Source: CBDCKN01 sp965219035
GTDB lineage: Bacteria; Gemmatimonadota; Gemmatimonadetes; Longimicrobiales; Gaopeijiaceae
Length of the DNA stretch: 64,000 nt
Direction: 5' to 3'
NCBI GenBank assembly: GCA_965219035.1
Contig: CBDCMR010000001.1
Location: 618,247 to 682,246 of the forward strand
Part shown: piece after piece, positions 46,174 to 54,557 of the stretch
How positions within the stretch are numbered: the first letter of the stretch is position 1
Layout: each line of letters begins with the position of its first letter
Notes under the pieces: generated by a model
Databases searched by the model: none
Told to the model about the DNA's origin: nothing
The model's input: only the letters and a program-made list of their open reading frames with translations
Made by a program: the position numbers and the translations under genes

Positions 46174-46207
46174 GGACACCTATTGTATTCTCCCTTGAAT
46201 AGTGTCC
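46174..46207. promoter_or_regulatory. inverted repeat upstream of integrase
   Basis: GGACACCTATT and AATAGTGTCC form a 10-bp stem with one bulge, 31 bases before the integrase ATG. It could be an integrase operator, an arm-type attachment site or a small hairpin. No matching downstream attachment copy was found. Confidence 0.45.
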
Positions 46208-46238
46208 TATGAAGTGATCCACAGCACGGGAGAATACG

Positions 46239-47160
46239 ATGGCACGGCGACCGGCAACCCTTACTGCCGCCTTCGTTCGGACGGTGAGCAAGCCCGGCGT
46301 TTACGGCGACGGACGCGGCTCGCGCGGCCTGAGCTTGCGCGTTCACCGGATGAAGAGCGGCCGGCTCTCGCGCACATGGAGGCAACGGTTGCGCGTCGCG
46401 GGGCGGCTGACGACGACCGGGCTCGGCCGGTTTCCCGAAGTCTCGTTGGCGGAAGCCCGGCACAAGGCCATTGAGAACGCGCGGGCCATCGGCCAGGGTG
46501 TGGACCCGCGCGGCGGCGGCGTCCCGACGTTTCGCGAAGCCGCCGAAGAGACGATCCGGCTACACGCCGAATCGTGGAAAGCCGGCTCACCGCTCCCCGG
46601 GGAATGGCACTCGACGTTCAGGCTGTACGCCACGCCGATCCGGGACAAGCCGGTGGACCGGATCACGTCGGGCGACGTGCTGGCGTGTCTCCGGCCGGTA
46701 TGGAACGTGAAGCCAGCCGCCGCGCGGAAAGCCCGGAACCGGCTCCGCGTGGCATTTCGCTGGTGCGTCGGACAAGGCTACATCTCGACGAATCCCGTGG
46801 ACCGCGCAGTGGCCGCGCTCCCGAAGGTCAACGGCAACGGCACGACGCACCATCGCGCGCTCCCGCACGGCGAGGTTCCAGACGCGCTCCGGCGCATTCG
46901 GTCGGCCAACGCCCCGGAATCCGCGCGGCTCGCCGTCGAGCTGATCGTCTTGACGGCGGCGCGCTCCGGCGAAGCGCGCGCCGCGACGTGGGACGAAATC
47001 GACACGGCGGCGAAGGTTTGGACGATCCCGCCGGCGAGAATGAAAGCCGGCCGGGAGCATCGCGTGCCGCTGTCCAGGCCCTCTCCCGCCTGGCCCGTTC
47101 AGGCCGGCTCATGCGGATCTGTGACGAGGGTTGCGGCTCTCTCGTGCCCCCCCGCATCAT
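46239..47160 (+). pseudogene. tyrosine integrase (P4-like), frameshifted and truncated
   Basis: The N-terminal DUF4102 domain (GVYGDGRGSRGLSLRVHR) and core-binding domain are intact, and so is the first catalytic Arg block VLTAARSGEARAATWDEID and the KAGREHRVPLS strand. After that the original frame turns to Pro/Ser-rich noise; the proper continuation (ALSRLARSGRLM) lies in another frame to 47160. The HxxR and nucleophilic Tyr are missing. So the enzyme cannot recombine. It marks a former genomic island or satellite prophage. Confidence 0.85.
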
Positions 47161-47381
47161 TTGACCAGTCCCCTCCTGAAAACTCTGAGCTGGCCCTTGT
47201 ACCGTTACGCGAATCCTTCCATGACTGTCAACGCCGGTTGAAAACGTCACACATCGGGGGGAGGTGACGGGCCTCTAAGTCGTCATCGTCTCCTTCGATG
47301 TTCTCCTCCTCTTGCGAGTGACCTGGTCTCGTTTCAGGGGGTCAGGTCAGTATCTGCACTTGTATCCGATCAGCATTGTCC

Positions 47382-47500
47382 CTACAGCGCGATGACCTGT
47401 TCCAAAAAACTCTTTGCTGCCAAGACTTGAATGTCGTGCCTCGGGTTGAGGATCAGATCCCCAATTGTCTTGCCTTCGAAACGGAGCCTGTCAACGCCAG
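47382..47500 (-). pseudogene. C-terminal gene remnant cut by the IS3-family element
   Basis: On the minus strand 47500-47382 reads VDRLRFEGKTIGDLILNPRH and on through DIQVLAAKSFLEQVIAL to a TAG. It is protein-like and ends cleanly, but its upstream part is removed by the IS edge at 47501. The frame on the far side of the IS does not continue it. Family unknown. Confidence 0.5.
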
Positions 47501-47521
47501 TGAGACACTCTTGGGAATTAA

Positions 47522-48580
47522 TTAGAGAGCAATCTCCTGTGTCGTGAGGGAGGGGGTTGGAGGATTGATCCAGACGGCCTCCGGGAGCGGTTTGGGCTTC
47601 GGCTCACCGGAGACGAAGCGGTCGGGATGAGCGGCCCAGGCCTCGCGTAGCACGGCCTCCCTGCCGGCGATGACCTGATCGGCGTGACCGAAGTGGACCT
47701 GTTCGGGGGTCAGCATCGAGATGCCGCCATGGCGGTGCTCGGCATTGTACCAGCGGAAGAACGAGCGACAGAACATTTTGGCCTGGCCCTGATCCTCGAA
47801 CCGTCCAGGAAACGAGGGATGGTACTTCAAGGTCTTGAACTGGGCCTCGGAGAACGGATTGTCATCCGACACCTGAGGTCGGCTCAGCGAGCGGGTCACC
47901 CCGAGATCGGCGAGGAGCTGAGCCGTGCATTGGCTCGTCATCGGAGCTCCTCGATCCGAGTGCAAGGTCAGGACCTGGGGCTGGACGCCATGCTTCAGGC
48001 AACTCTGCTGGATCAGGCGCCCGGCCAAGGCCGAGCTCTCCCGATCCGCCACCATCCATCCCACGATGTAGCGGCTGAAGATGTCCATGATGACGTAGAG
48101 GTAGAAGTAGCTCCACTTCCTCGGCCCCAGCAGCCGTGTGATATCCCAGGACCAGACCTGGCCCGGGCCCGTCGCCATCAACTCGGGTTTCTGGTATTCG
48201 GGATGACTCCGCTGCGCTCGGCGCTCTCGAACTGGCACTTGGGAGGCCAGAACGCGATACATCGTACGTTCGCTGCACAGGTAGACGTCTTCGTCGAGCA
48301 GGGTCGCCACAACCTCGGCCGGGGACCGGTCCACGAATCGCTCCGAACACAGCGTGTCGAAGACCTTGTCTCGTTCCTTCTCGCTCAAGGCACGGGCTGA
48401 GGTCGGGCGGGGCTGCTGATGCCCGGTCGATGGCCTCCGACGACGATAGAACGTGGCTCGGGCGACCCTGAGCGCATCGCACGCGGGCTTTACCCCTACG
48501 TACGTGGCCAGCGCCTCGGCCGCCTTCACGAGTTCGTCCCGTCCTCGAGGCTCAATCCCAGCAGCCCTGCAACTTTTCCC
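47522..48580 (-). CDS. IS3-family transposase OrfB (DDE domain), expressed by frameshift
   Basis: The frame from the slippery site onward encodes a HTH_21-like helper region (GVKPACDALRVARATFYRR), then the rve integrase core with WSWDITRL (first Asp), LHSDRGAPMTS (second Asp) and a Glu in FSEAQFKTLKYHP. The last part ends in a Pro-rich tail. It has no good start of its own and should be made as an OrfAB fusion. All catalytic residues are present. Confidence 0.9.
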   Translation of the reverse strand, partial: GKSCRAAGIEPRGRDELVKAAEALATYVGVKPACDALRVARATFYRRRRPSTGHQQPRPTSARALSEKERDKVFDTLCSERFVDRSPAEVVATLLDEDVYLCSERTMYRVLASQVPVRERRAQRSHPEYQKPELMATGPGQVWSWDITRLLGPRKWSYFYLYVIMDIFSRYIVGWMVADRESSALAGRLIQQSCLKHGVQPQVLTLHSDRGAPMTSQCTAQLLADLGVTRSLSRPQVSDDNPFSEAQFKTLKYHPSFPGRFEDQGQAKMFCRSFFRWYNAEHRHGGISMLTPEQVHFGHADQVIAGREAVLREAWAAHPDRFVSGEPKPKPLPEAVWINPPTPSLTTQEIAL

Positions 48581-48978
48581 TGGACGTCGATGATCAGGCG
48601 CGCCTTCTCGAGTTCCTTCTCCAGGCGAGTGTTCTCGCGCTCCAGCTTGCGCACTTTCCCCTCCAGCGGATTCCGTTCGCTCGGCTTTCGACCTCGTCTC
48701 TTCGACAGCACTCTCAGCGACCCACTCCGCACCGCCTTGCGCCATGTCGTCAGGTGCGACGAGTACAAGCCCTCCCGTCGCAGGAGTCGCCCTACCTCTC
48801 CCGGCTCCGTGCACCGGTCCGCTTCTTCGACGACCCGCAGCTTGTACGACGGACTAAACCGTCGGCGCGTCGGCTTATCTACCACCTCCGCGTCCGGAGC
48901 AGCTGCCGCGCTTCGCTTACCCTCCCAGGTTAGTGGGGCGATTCCATTCTCTTCCATTCTCTCTCGGTGTCTCAGCAT
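48526..48978 (-). CDS. IS3-family OrfA (helix-turn-helix)
   Basis: 150 residues with RRRFSPSYKLRVVEEAD (helix-turn-helix of the transposase_8 type) and a leucine-zipper-like C-terminus (KVRKLERENTRLEKELEKAR). In codons CAG GGA AAA the sequence GGGAAAA (48580-48574) is a textbook X XXY YYZ slip site; a -1 shift there gives KSCRAAGIEPRG and enters OrfB. Unshifted translation stops at 48526. Confidence 0.88.
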   Translation of the reverse strand: MLRHRERMEENGIAPLTWEGKRSAAAAPDAEVVDKPTRRRFSPSYKLRVVEEADRCTEPGEVGRLLRREGLYSSHLTTWRKAVRSGSLRVLSKRRGRKPSERNPLEGKVRKLERENTRLEKELEKARLIIDVQGKVAGLLGLSLEDGTNS

Positions 48979-49032
48979 CCTCGGTTTCTCTGCCTTCGCC
49001 CTACTCTAATTCCTTACTCGTTCCGTGTCTCA

Positions 49033-49295
49033 CCTAAGTTGGCAGAGAGGGGATCGACAACCGAAGCGTAGTCTCGGTCAGTAGAGATCTCGTATCCACC
49101 GCTATCGAGGAAGATAAGCTTGTCCGTCAGGGCGGCGCGGTTCTGGATGTACGAGATCCAGGCCATCCCCAGGGAAGGGATCAGCGTGGCCAGCAGGGCG
49201 AGACCCACGATCCGGCTCTTGACGCTCTCCAGCCGGAATGCCTTAGGGATCTGGTCAACGACGGCCGTGCCGATGGGTGACGTGCGTTCGGGCAT
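49033..49295 (-). pseudogene. N-terminal fragment of a membrane sensor fused to an unrelated piece
   Basis: ATG 49295 opens MPERTSPIGTAVVDQIPKAF, then a membrane helix (GLALLATLIPSLGMAWISYI) as in sensor kinases or GGDEF proteins. After about residue 59 the peptide changes to LIFLDSGGYEISTDRDYASV, which resembles a tRNA-guanine-transglycosylase-like block rather than a sensor linker. It runs into the IS at 49032. The two pieces appear to be joined by an old deletion. Not a working gene. Confidence 0.55.
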
Positions 49296-49515
49296 TGTCA
49301 GAAGATAGGTCTCGCGGGAACGACGCGCTCGCGACAAGCAACGTCGTGTTCGAGTTCCCGGCGATTGCACCTCACGGGCCGGAGCTTAACAAACGGAGGT
49401 CGTGGCACATCTCCTACTCGGCGCGCGGAACCACCTCGGTGTGTCCGAGCTCATGGTTGGGGTGACACCAGGGTGCCGAGGCACAGCAAACGCGCGGTGC
49501 GACTAGGGATACACC

Positions 49516-49816
49516 GTGTACCGACTAAGTCCGATATCAAGGCGGCAGATGCTGCGACTCACTGCCGGGGCCGCTGCCGGAGTGGCGCTGCCCGGGGTAG
49601 GTCTCACCGGGTGTTCTGACCAGGAGCCTCTCACCTTCTGAGGTCCAGGCGGTTCTTGAGACCGGCGTCGATGTGAGCTCGGTCGGGCTAGAGGGCTATT
49701 GGAGCTTCGATGAAGGGCAGGGCCAAACGGTCTACGACCGCTCACACGCGTCCAACCACGGATACCGGGGTGGTGAGCCAGCCGCGGACTCCGCCGATCC
49801 GGCTTGGGTCCAGTGA
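49516..49816 (+). pseudogene. Tat-signal lipoprotein with LamG-like start, frameshifted and truncated
   Basis: GTG 49516 gives a twin-arginine lipoprotein signal (SRRQMLRLTAGAAAGVALPG, then GLTGC), and stops at 49641. One base over, the frame continues EVQAVLETGVDVSSVGLEGY and WSFDEGQGQTVYDRSHASNH, the typical opening of a LamG/concanavalin-like domain, to a stop at 49816. A single indel near 49638 explains both. The rest of the LamG domain is missing. Confidence 0.65.
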
Positions 49817-49844
49817 CGCCAGCACCGGTCTACTGGAAAGCGCG

Positions 49845-50876
49845 CTAGCGCCCGTAGATGGTGGTGCCGGGGAAGGTCAGGGCGAATCCATACCACCTCG
49901 AGAACAACTGAAGTGGCCTGTCCATCTCGAGTCGGCGGCCGCTCGCATCCCGGAGGAAGCCGCCCTCGAGCACCAGCTCCTCGCCCACCGTGACGCGGGA
50001 GCCGTCCGTTGAGACCCTCTGCTCCTCGGTGAAGAAGGCGTCCAGAGAGTAGGACCCGGGCTCTACATAGACGGCCAGGCGTCTGCCGTCGAAGCCATCG
50101 ACGATGGCTCCCCCGGCCGCCTGGACGGCCTCCATGGGATAGTACCGCCGCTCCGACTCCGTCCAGACTCCGAGCCCGATCTCCATGGTCGGAAGACGTG
50201 TGTCTTCCTTCACGATCGTGCTCCTGAAGCCCTCCCGCAGGAAGGGGAGCCGATCGGTGGCGGGGGCGAAGAACCCTCTGCGACCACGGACCGGACGGTC
50301 CGAGATGGCGACGGACAGCCCGGGATACCGGTCCAGCGCCTGCTCGGCCGTCATGTGCAGGAGGTTGAAGACAGGAAGGGTGTACCCCTCGAGCGGTCCG
50401 TAGACCGCCCTGCCCGTGATGTGGTTCCAGATGGACCCCGTCTCCTCGTCGCCGAGCATCGAGAGGCCGTTGTAGATACCCCGAGTCAGGAAGTGGTGAA
50501 CCTTGCCGTCCACCGTGGGAGTCAGACCGACCCCTGTGTTGCATACGACTCAGAAGGAGACCATCCAGGGCTCGCCGTTGATCTCCCCTTGGGCCACGTG
50601 GTGATACGCCATCTGGTCCGTGAGAAACGCGAGCCGCCCGGCTGGGTGGTCCATGACGAGGACACGGGCGTCACCTTGGAGCTTGCCCGAGGACATGGCG
50701 TCCCGCAGCGGCTCGCTCTCGGAAACACGAAACGGCTCGAACCTCGAGCCGACTCCTATCCGTGCGATATCAATGTCGAAATCGCTGTCTTGCCCGCTGA
50801 CCGCTGCGGCCCAGAATGACAGCGGGAGCGCGAACAGGACTGTGACTCGAGCGAAACGGATGGGACCTATGGCCAT
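49845..50876 (-). CDS. DUF3179 family exported protein with in-frame UGA at the first CxxC position (selenoprotein candidate or nonsense allele)
   Basis: From ATG 50876 the frame is open to 49845 except for one TGA at 50552-50550 (codon 109). A signal peptide comes first (VLFALPLSFWAAAVSG). Family landmarks lie on both sides: VMDHPAGRLAFLTDQMAYHH before it, and VVCNTGVGLTPTVDG, MLGDEETGSIWNHITGRAV and a C-terminal WYGFALTFPGTTIY after it. Related proteins have Cys-x-x-Cys here, so the UGA replaces the first Cys, giving UxxC if read as selenocysteine. No other lesion was found in 344 codons. A plain TGT/TGC-to-TGA mutation in a decaying zone is the alternative. Confidence 0.7.
50518..50534 (-). 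promoter_or_regulatory. SECIS-like hairpin downstream of the in-frame UGA
   Basis: On the minus strand, GGGGUC and GACUCC pair in a 6-bp stem (one G-U) around the loop GGUCU. The stem begins 16 bases and the loop 22 bases after the UGA. Bacterial SECIS elements are described as a stem of 4 or more pairs with G in the first two loop positions at that kind of distance. The fit is good, but short GC-rich hairpins are common by chance. Confidence 0.4.
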
Positions 50877-51127
50877 TGTCGATATCCTGGCGTTTCCTGG
50901 TCGATACCCTGGCGGTTCCTGAGGGAATGTGTCTCGGCCGGGACCACGCGCAAGAGACCGGCACGACGCAACCGAACTCTAGATGCCCCGACCGCTCGCT
51001 TCGTTAGGCGCGAAAAACCACGGCCAGGTGCTCCCCCTTCCTCTGCATGCGAGGGAGACGGACTTCAAAGGCCCTTTTCCGAGTCCGGCACCCTCCTTGA
51101 GCGAGCCGAGACACCCCAAGAGCCTCG

Positions 51128-52441
51128 CTACACGTCGTTGGTCCGCTCTAGCGTCTCCGGCATTCGCCTCGCCACGACAAGCCCGGACAGCCCCGTGAGG
51201 ACCGCCACCGCCATGATCGCAGCCCGCATCCCGAAGAGGTCGGCCAACGTGCCCGCCATCAACCCGCCTACGGCGTAGCCGCTGTCGCGCCAGAGCCGGT
51301 ACACTCCGACGGCCGAACCGCGCCAGCTTGGATGGGCGATGTCCGCGATGGAGGCTAGTAGTGTCGGATACACCATGGCCGTGCCGATTCCGAGCAGCGC
51401 GGAGGCGCCCAGCCACCCACCGAATCCATCCAGCATCGCGATGGCTGCCAGCGCCGCCGCCTGGACAAGCATCCCTCCGGAGATCAGCCACTTACGGCCC
51501 ACCCGGTCCGACCACGCTCCGGTCCAGAGCTGGACGATCCCCCACGTGAAGGGATACACGAACGTCAGGACTCCGATGTTCGCAACGCCCAATCCAGACG
51601 CGGCGAAGAAAAGCGGAAACAGCCCCCAAGCGAGTCCGTCGTTCAGGTTGTTGACCAGGCCGGCATGGCTGGCGCTGGACAGCGCTGGATGCCTCCAACT
51701 CACAATCGCGAATATTTCCCGAGTACCGAGTACGGCGGTGCCAGGAGGAGAGGGTACGAGGGTTGGGGCAGACCCGGCCGCGCCGTCCGCCTGCTCCGCC
51801 TCCAACGCGCTGTGGCCCCCCGTCTCCCTCACGAAGAGGACGGACAGTCCCAGGCCGAGCGCCACAAAACCGAGCCCGAGATAGAAGGGCTCCGGCCGAA
51901 GCCCGTATGCCCCGGCGACGTATCCGGTCCCGAGCGCGGATAGGGCCACGGCCACGTAGCCGGCGAATTCGTTGAGACCCATGGCGAGGCCCCGCTGCCG
52001 GGGGCCCGCCAGATCGATCTTCATGATGACGGTCGTGGACCACGCCAGTCCCTGGTTGATTCCGAGCAGCACGTTGGCGGCGACCACCCAAGCCCACGAT
52101 GGCGCCCACATGATCATGAGCGGCACCGGAATTCCCACACACCAGCCGATCACCAGGATGGGCTTCCGTCCGAAGAGATCTCCCAGCCGCCCCGCGAAGA
52201 AATTCGTCGCGGCCTTTACCAGCCCGAAGGAGACCAGGAACGAGAGAACCACCGTACTGGACGCCAGCCCGAACTCCTCTTCGGCCAGGAGGGGCAGCAC
52301 CGTGCGTTCGAGCCCGACCATGGCGCCCACGAACCCGTTGATGAGCACCAGGAGGCTGAACTGCTGCCAATTCGTGCCCAGCCCAAGCTCAGCCGAAGCC
52401 GATGGACGCGCCGCCAACTCACCGCCCAGGTCGCTCGGCAT
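51128..52441 (-). CDS. major facilitator superfamily transporter
   Basis: ATG 52441 (MPSDLGGELAARPS) is the natural start; an in-frame ATG 48 bases upstream lies inside the repeat element and would add 16 element-encoded residues. The 437-residue product has twelve membrane segments, with the MFS loop GRLGDLFGRKP between helices 2 and 3 and ARQRGLAMGLNEFAGY-like blocks. A drug or metabolite exporter is likely. It is directly preceded by the MITE copy 2. Confidence 0.9.
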   Translation of the reverse strand: MPSDLGGELAARPSASAELGLGTNWQQFSLLVLINGFVGAMVGLERTVLPLLAEEEFGLASSTVVLSFLVSFGLVKAATNFFAGRLGDLFGRKPILVIGWCVGIPVPLMIMWAPSWAWVVAANVLLGINQGLAWSTTVIMKIDLAGPRQRGLAMGLNEFAGYVAVALSALGTGYVAGAYGLRPEPFYLGLGFVALGLGLSVLFVRETGGHSALEAEQADGAAGSAPTLVPSPPGTAVLGTREIFAIVSWRHPALSSASHAGLVNNLNDGLAWGLFPLFFAASGLGVANIGVLTFVYPFTWGIVQLWTGAWSDRVGRKWLISGGMLVQAAALAAIAMLDGFGGWLGASALLGIGTAMVYPTLLASIADIAHPSWRGSAVGVYRLWRDSGYAVGGLMAGTLADLFGMRAAIMAVAVLTGLSGLVVARRMPETLERTNDV

Positions 52442-52443
52442 TA

Positions 52444-52605
52444 GTGTCCCGTTACCAAAGTGTCTCGGCCAGTCGAGGGCACGGTGCATCCGTGGGCTCG
52501 GCGTTGGAACTCCTTACCGTAGCTTGCGCTACGCCGCGTCGTCCCGCCTTGATCCCACGGCGCCCCGACCCTCTTGGTGGCTCGCGAACTTCGGAAACGG
52601 AACAC
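52444..52605. mobile_element. MITE-like element, copy 2 (162 bp, TA target duplication)
   Basis: The same 162-bp element as at 2552-2713, in the opposite orientation, flanked by TA at 52442-52443 and 52606-52607. Four bases differ from copy 1. The MFS start codon begins right at the TA, so the end GGGACACTA directly precedes ATG. The internal CGTAGC...GCTACG hairpin is preserved. Confidence 0.85.
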
Positions 52606-52668
52606 TAGGGGCGGGCGGGATCGACGCCGAAGTTCGTCACGCCCGTGCGGGACGGAGATCGAGATTCG

Positions 52669-53412
52669 TCATACGTGGGCGGGGTCGAGTCCGAGGTTCA
52701 TCGCCCGGATCCGTTCGGCCTGGAGTGGGGGGGCCGGGATATCTTCGAGCATGAGGCGGATGAACTCCTCCTCGTCCTCGAGCGCGAACGCACGGTTGAG
52801 CCGGCGCTCGAAGCCGATCGTCGAACTCGGGTTCCCGCTGAGTCCGCGGCCGCACACCGACCCGGAGAACGCCCCGGGGTACACCCCAAGATGGTCGGGC
52901 AGCCTCCGTAGCTTCTCCGCGCTCCGGAAAAGCGCCCTCGCCCCCTCTTCGGCCGAGGTGGCCAATTCCGTCCGCCCCATGTCCCCCACCATGAGCGTGT
53001 GGCCCGTCACCACGAGCCACGGCTCGTCGCCCCGCCGGTGGTCGGTCACCACCAAAGAAATATGCTCCGGCGTGTGCCCGGGCGTATGGAGGACCTCGAC
53101 CTGGGTGTTCCCCATATCGAGGACCTCACCATCCTCGACGCCCCGGAACGAATAGGCCGCCTCCGTACCGGCGAAGATCACATACTCGGCTCCGGCCGCC
53201 TGGGCGAGCTCCCGCCCGCTGGAGATGTGATCGGCATGCACATGGGTGTCGATCGCGTAGCGGATCGGCAGGTTGCCCGCCTCCGACTCCTTCAGGTAAC
53301 GCCCGATGTCTCCGATTGGGTCGACGACCGCCCCGATTCCCCTCGTCGGACATCCGAGAAGGTAGGAAGCCGCGACCACGGGTTCTCTGTCCAGATACTG
53401 GCGAAAAAGCAT
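52669..53412 (-). CDS. metallo-beta-lactamase fold persulfide dioxygenase-like protein
   Basis: 247 residues. The metal motif is HVHADH (H57, H59, D61, H62), with HTPGHTPEH and VGDMGRTEL later, as in ETHE1-type sulfur dioxygenases, which use one iron to oxidise glutathione persulfide to sulfite. The downstream third has FSGSVCGRGLSGNPSSTIGF, typical of these enzymes. An ArsR-rhodanese regulator lies upstream on the same strand, which supports a persulfide role. Confidence 0.88.
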   Translation of the reverse strand: MLFRQYLDREPVVAASYLLGCPTRGIGAVVDPIGDIGRYLKESEAGNLPIRYAIDTHVHADHISSGRELAQAAGAEYVIFAGTEAAYSFRGVEDGEVLDMGNTQVEVLHTPGHTPEHISLVVTDHRRGDEPWLVVTGHTLMVGDMGRTELATSAEEGARALFRSAEKLRRLPDHLGVYPGAFSGSVCGRGLSGNPSSTIGFERRLNRAFALEDEEEFIRLMLEDIPAPPLQAERIRAMNLGLDPAHV

Positions 53413-53496
53413 CGTTATTCCTCGATTCGTTGAGGATCAGGACTCGCTAAGGTCTCGGATCCGTTGGTGTCCGGGACTCGTCGGGTCTGACGATCG

Positions 53497-54168
53497 TCAA
53501 GGTGCGGCGCCTACCGTCACGGGCAGGCCGCGGATGGTCCAATCAGGAATACCTTCTTCCAGCCGCCGGGCTCGGAGCCCGACCCTCCGAAGCGCCTCGA
53601 CCGCGCGAACGGCGTAGATGCAATACGGACCTCGGCAATAGGCGACGATCTCTCCGTCGGACGGCAGCTCTGCCAAACGCTGTTGGATCTCGCCCACCGG
53701 CATGGAAATCGCCCCGGGGATGTGTCCAGCCGCGTACTCATCCGGCGGACGTACATCGAGCACGGTCACTTGACCGCCACGCAACCGATCGAGGAGATCG
53801 GTGGAGTGAACCGGCTCCAGCACGTCCGGATCATGGAAGTAGTCGTCGATGATCTCTCTCGCTTCGGCCAGTTGCCCACCTGCGAGGGCCTGCAAGGACC
53901 GCACAAACTCGTGGACACGAAGGCTGGGGAGTCGGTAATAGACGTGGGCTCCCTCCTTGCGGGTGGACACGAGCGACACGTGCCTAAGCCCCTTCAGGTG
54001 AGCACTCGTATTCCCGACCGTGAGCCCAGCCTGACGAGCGAGGGCCTCCACCGTCTTCTCCCCCTGCGCCAAGAGATCCAGTAGGAGGAGCCGAGGTCGG
54101 CTCCCAACGGCCTTGCCCACGCGCGCAAAGTGCTCGAACAGCTCGAGCTTCGCGGCTTTCAGTTCCAT
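53497..54168 (-). CDS. ArsR-family regulator fused to rhodanese domain
   Basis: 223 residues. The N-terminal winged helix (VEALARQAGLTVGNTSAHLKG) lies at about 38-60. A rhodanese domain spans residues 120-220, with the active loop CRGPYC (C178, C183). Such fusions sense reactive sulfur species through the rhodanese cysteine and repress persulfide-oxidation genes. The dioxygenase 85 bases downstream is the obvious target along with itself. An operator-like inverted repeat sits in the upstream gap. Confidence 0.9.
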   Translation of the reverse strand: MELKAAKLELFEHFARVGKAVGSRPRLLLLDLLAQGEKTVEALARQAGLTVGNTSAHLKGLRHVSLVSTRKEGAHVYYRLPSLRVHEFVRSLQALAGGQLAEAREIIDDYFHDPDVLEPVHSTDLLDRLRGGQVTVLDVRPPDEYAAGHIPGAISMPVGEIQQRLAELPSDGEIVAYCRGPYCIYAVRAVEALRRVGLRARRLEEGIPDWTIRGLPVTVGAAP

Positions 54169-54203
54169 GGTTCGTCGCGCCTGAGGAGGTGGATCTGCTT
54201 ATT

Positions 54204-54230
54204 GATTCTAGAATTTTATAGAATATTAGA
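54204..54230 (-). promoter_or_regulatory. ArsR-type operator/promoter
   Basis: TTCTA and TAGAA flank an eight-base AT core (54206-54223), with a third TTAGAA box next to it, 36-60 bases upstream of the regulator ATG. On the minus strand it includes TATAAAAT as a possible -10. The AT-rich patch stands out strongly from the GC-rich surroundings. Self-repression by the ArsR-rhodanese protein is inferred. Confidence 0.6.
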
Positions 54231-54557
54231 ACACTCGCCGCAATGCAACCCTGAAACAACGTTCTGTTGCGATGCCGCTCAACGGTCCAAGGCGCTCCGA
54301 CGCGGAGCCCGGCGATCCAATACGTACGACGTGACCCTAGTCATACGTATGCCCATTCGAGGTGGATGAGCCTGTGAGTCGTTGTTTGGACAAGTCGCCC
54401 GAGGGCCGGCGACCGTCTCAAGGCGTTCACACGGTCCCGTAGCTTCCCCTGAATGCCAGACTATCTGTGGTCCTCGGCAGCTCCTATATATATTACTGGA
54501 CAACAGAGAATCACTGCCAACAGGCCTGGGTCGACATTGCCAGGCAGGAGGCCCCCC
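54231..54557. other. gene-free stretch upstream of a small lipoprotein
   Basis: No gene is supported. It holds a CATACGTATGC half-palindrome at 54342-54352 resembling the inverted repeat at 20076, and an AT-rich patch (TATATATATTACTGG) near 54484-54498, about 60-70 bases upstream of the next ATG, that may be its promoter. Confidence 0.4.

Larger units (their letters stand above)
47501..49032 (-). mobile_element. IS3-family insertion sequence
   Basis: About 1.53 kb. Both ends start TGAGACAC in inverted orientation, and the AATTAGAG sequence recurs inside each end. It carries orfA and orfB with a -1 frameshift between them. The bases next to the ends (CAG at left, CCT at right) do not match, so the three-base duplication expected of a fresh IS3 insertion is missing, a sign of later recombination through the element. 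Confidence 0.85.
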
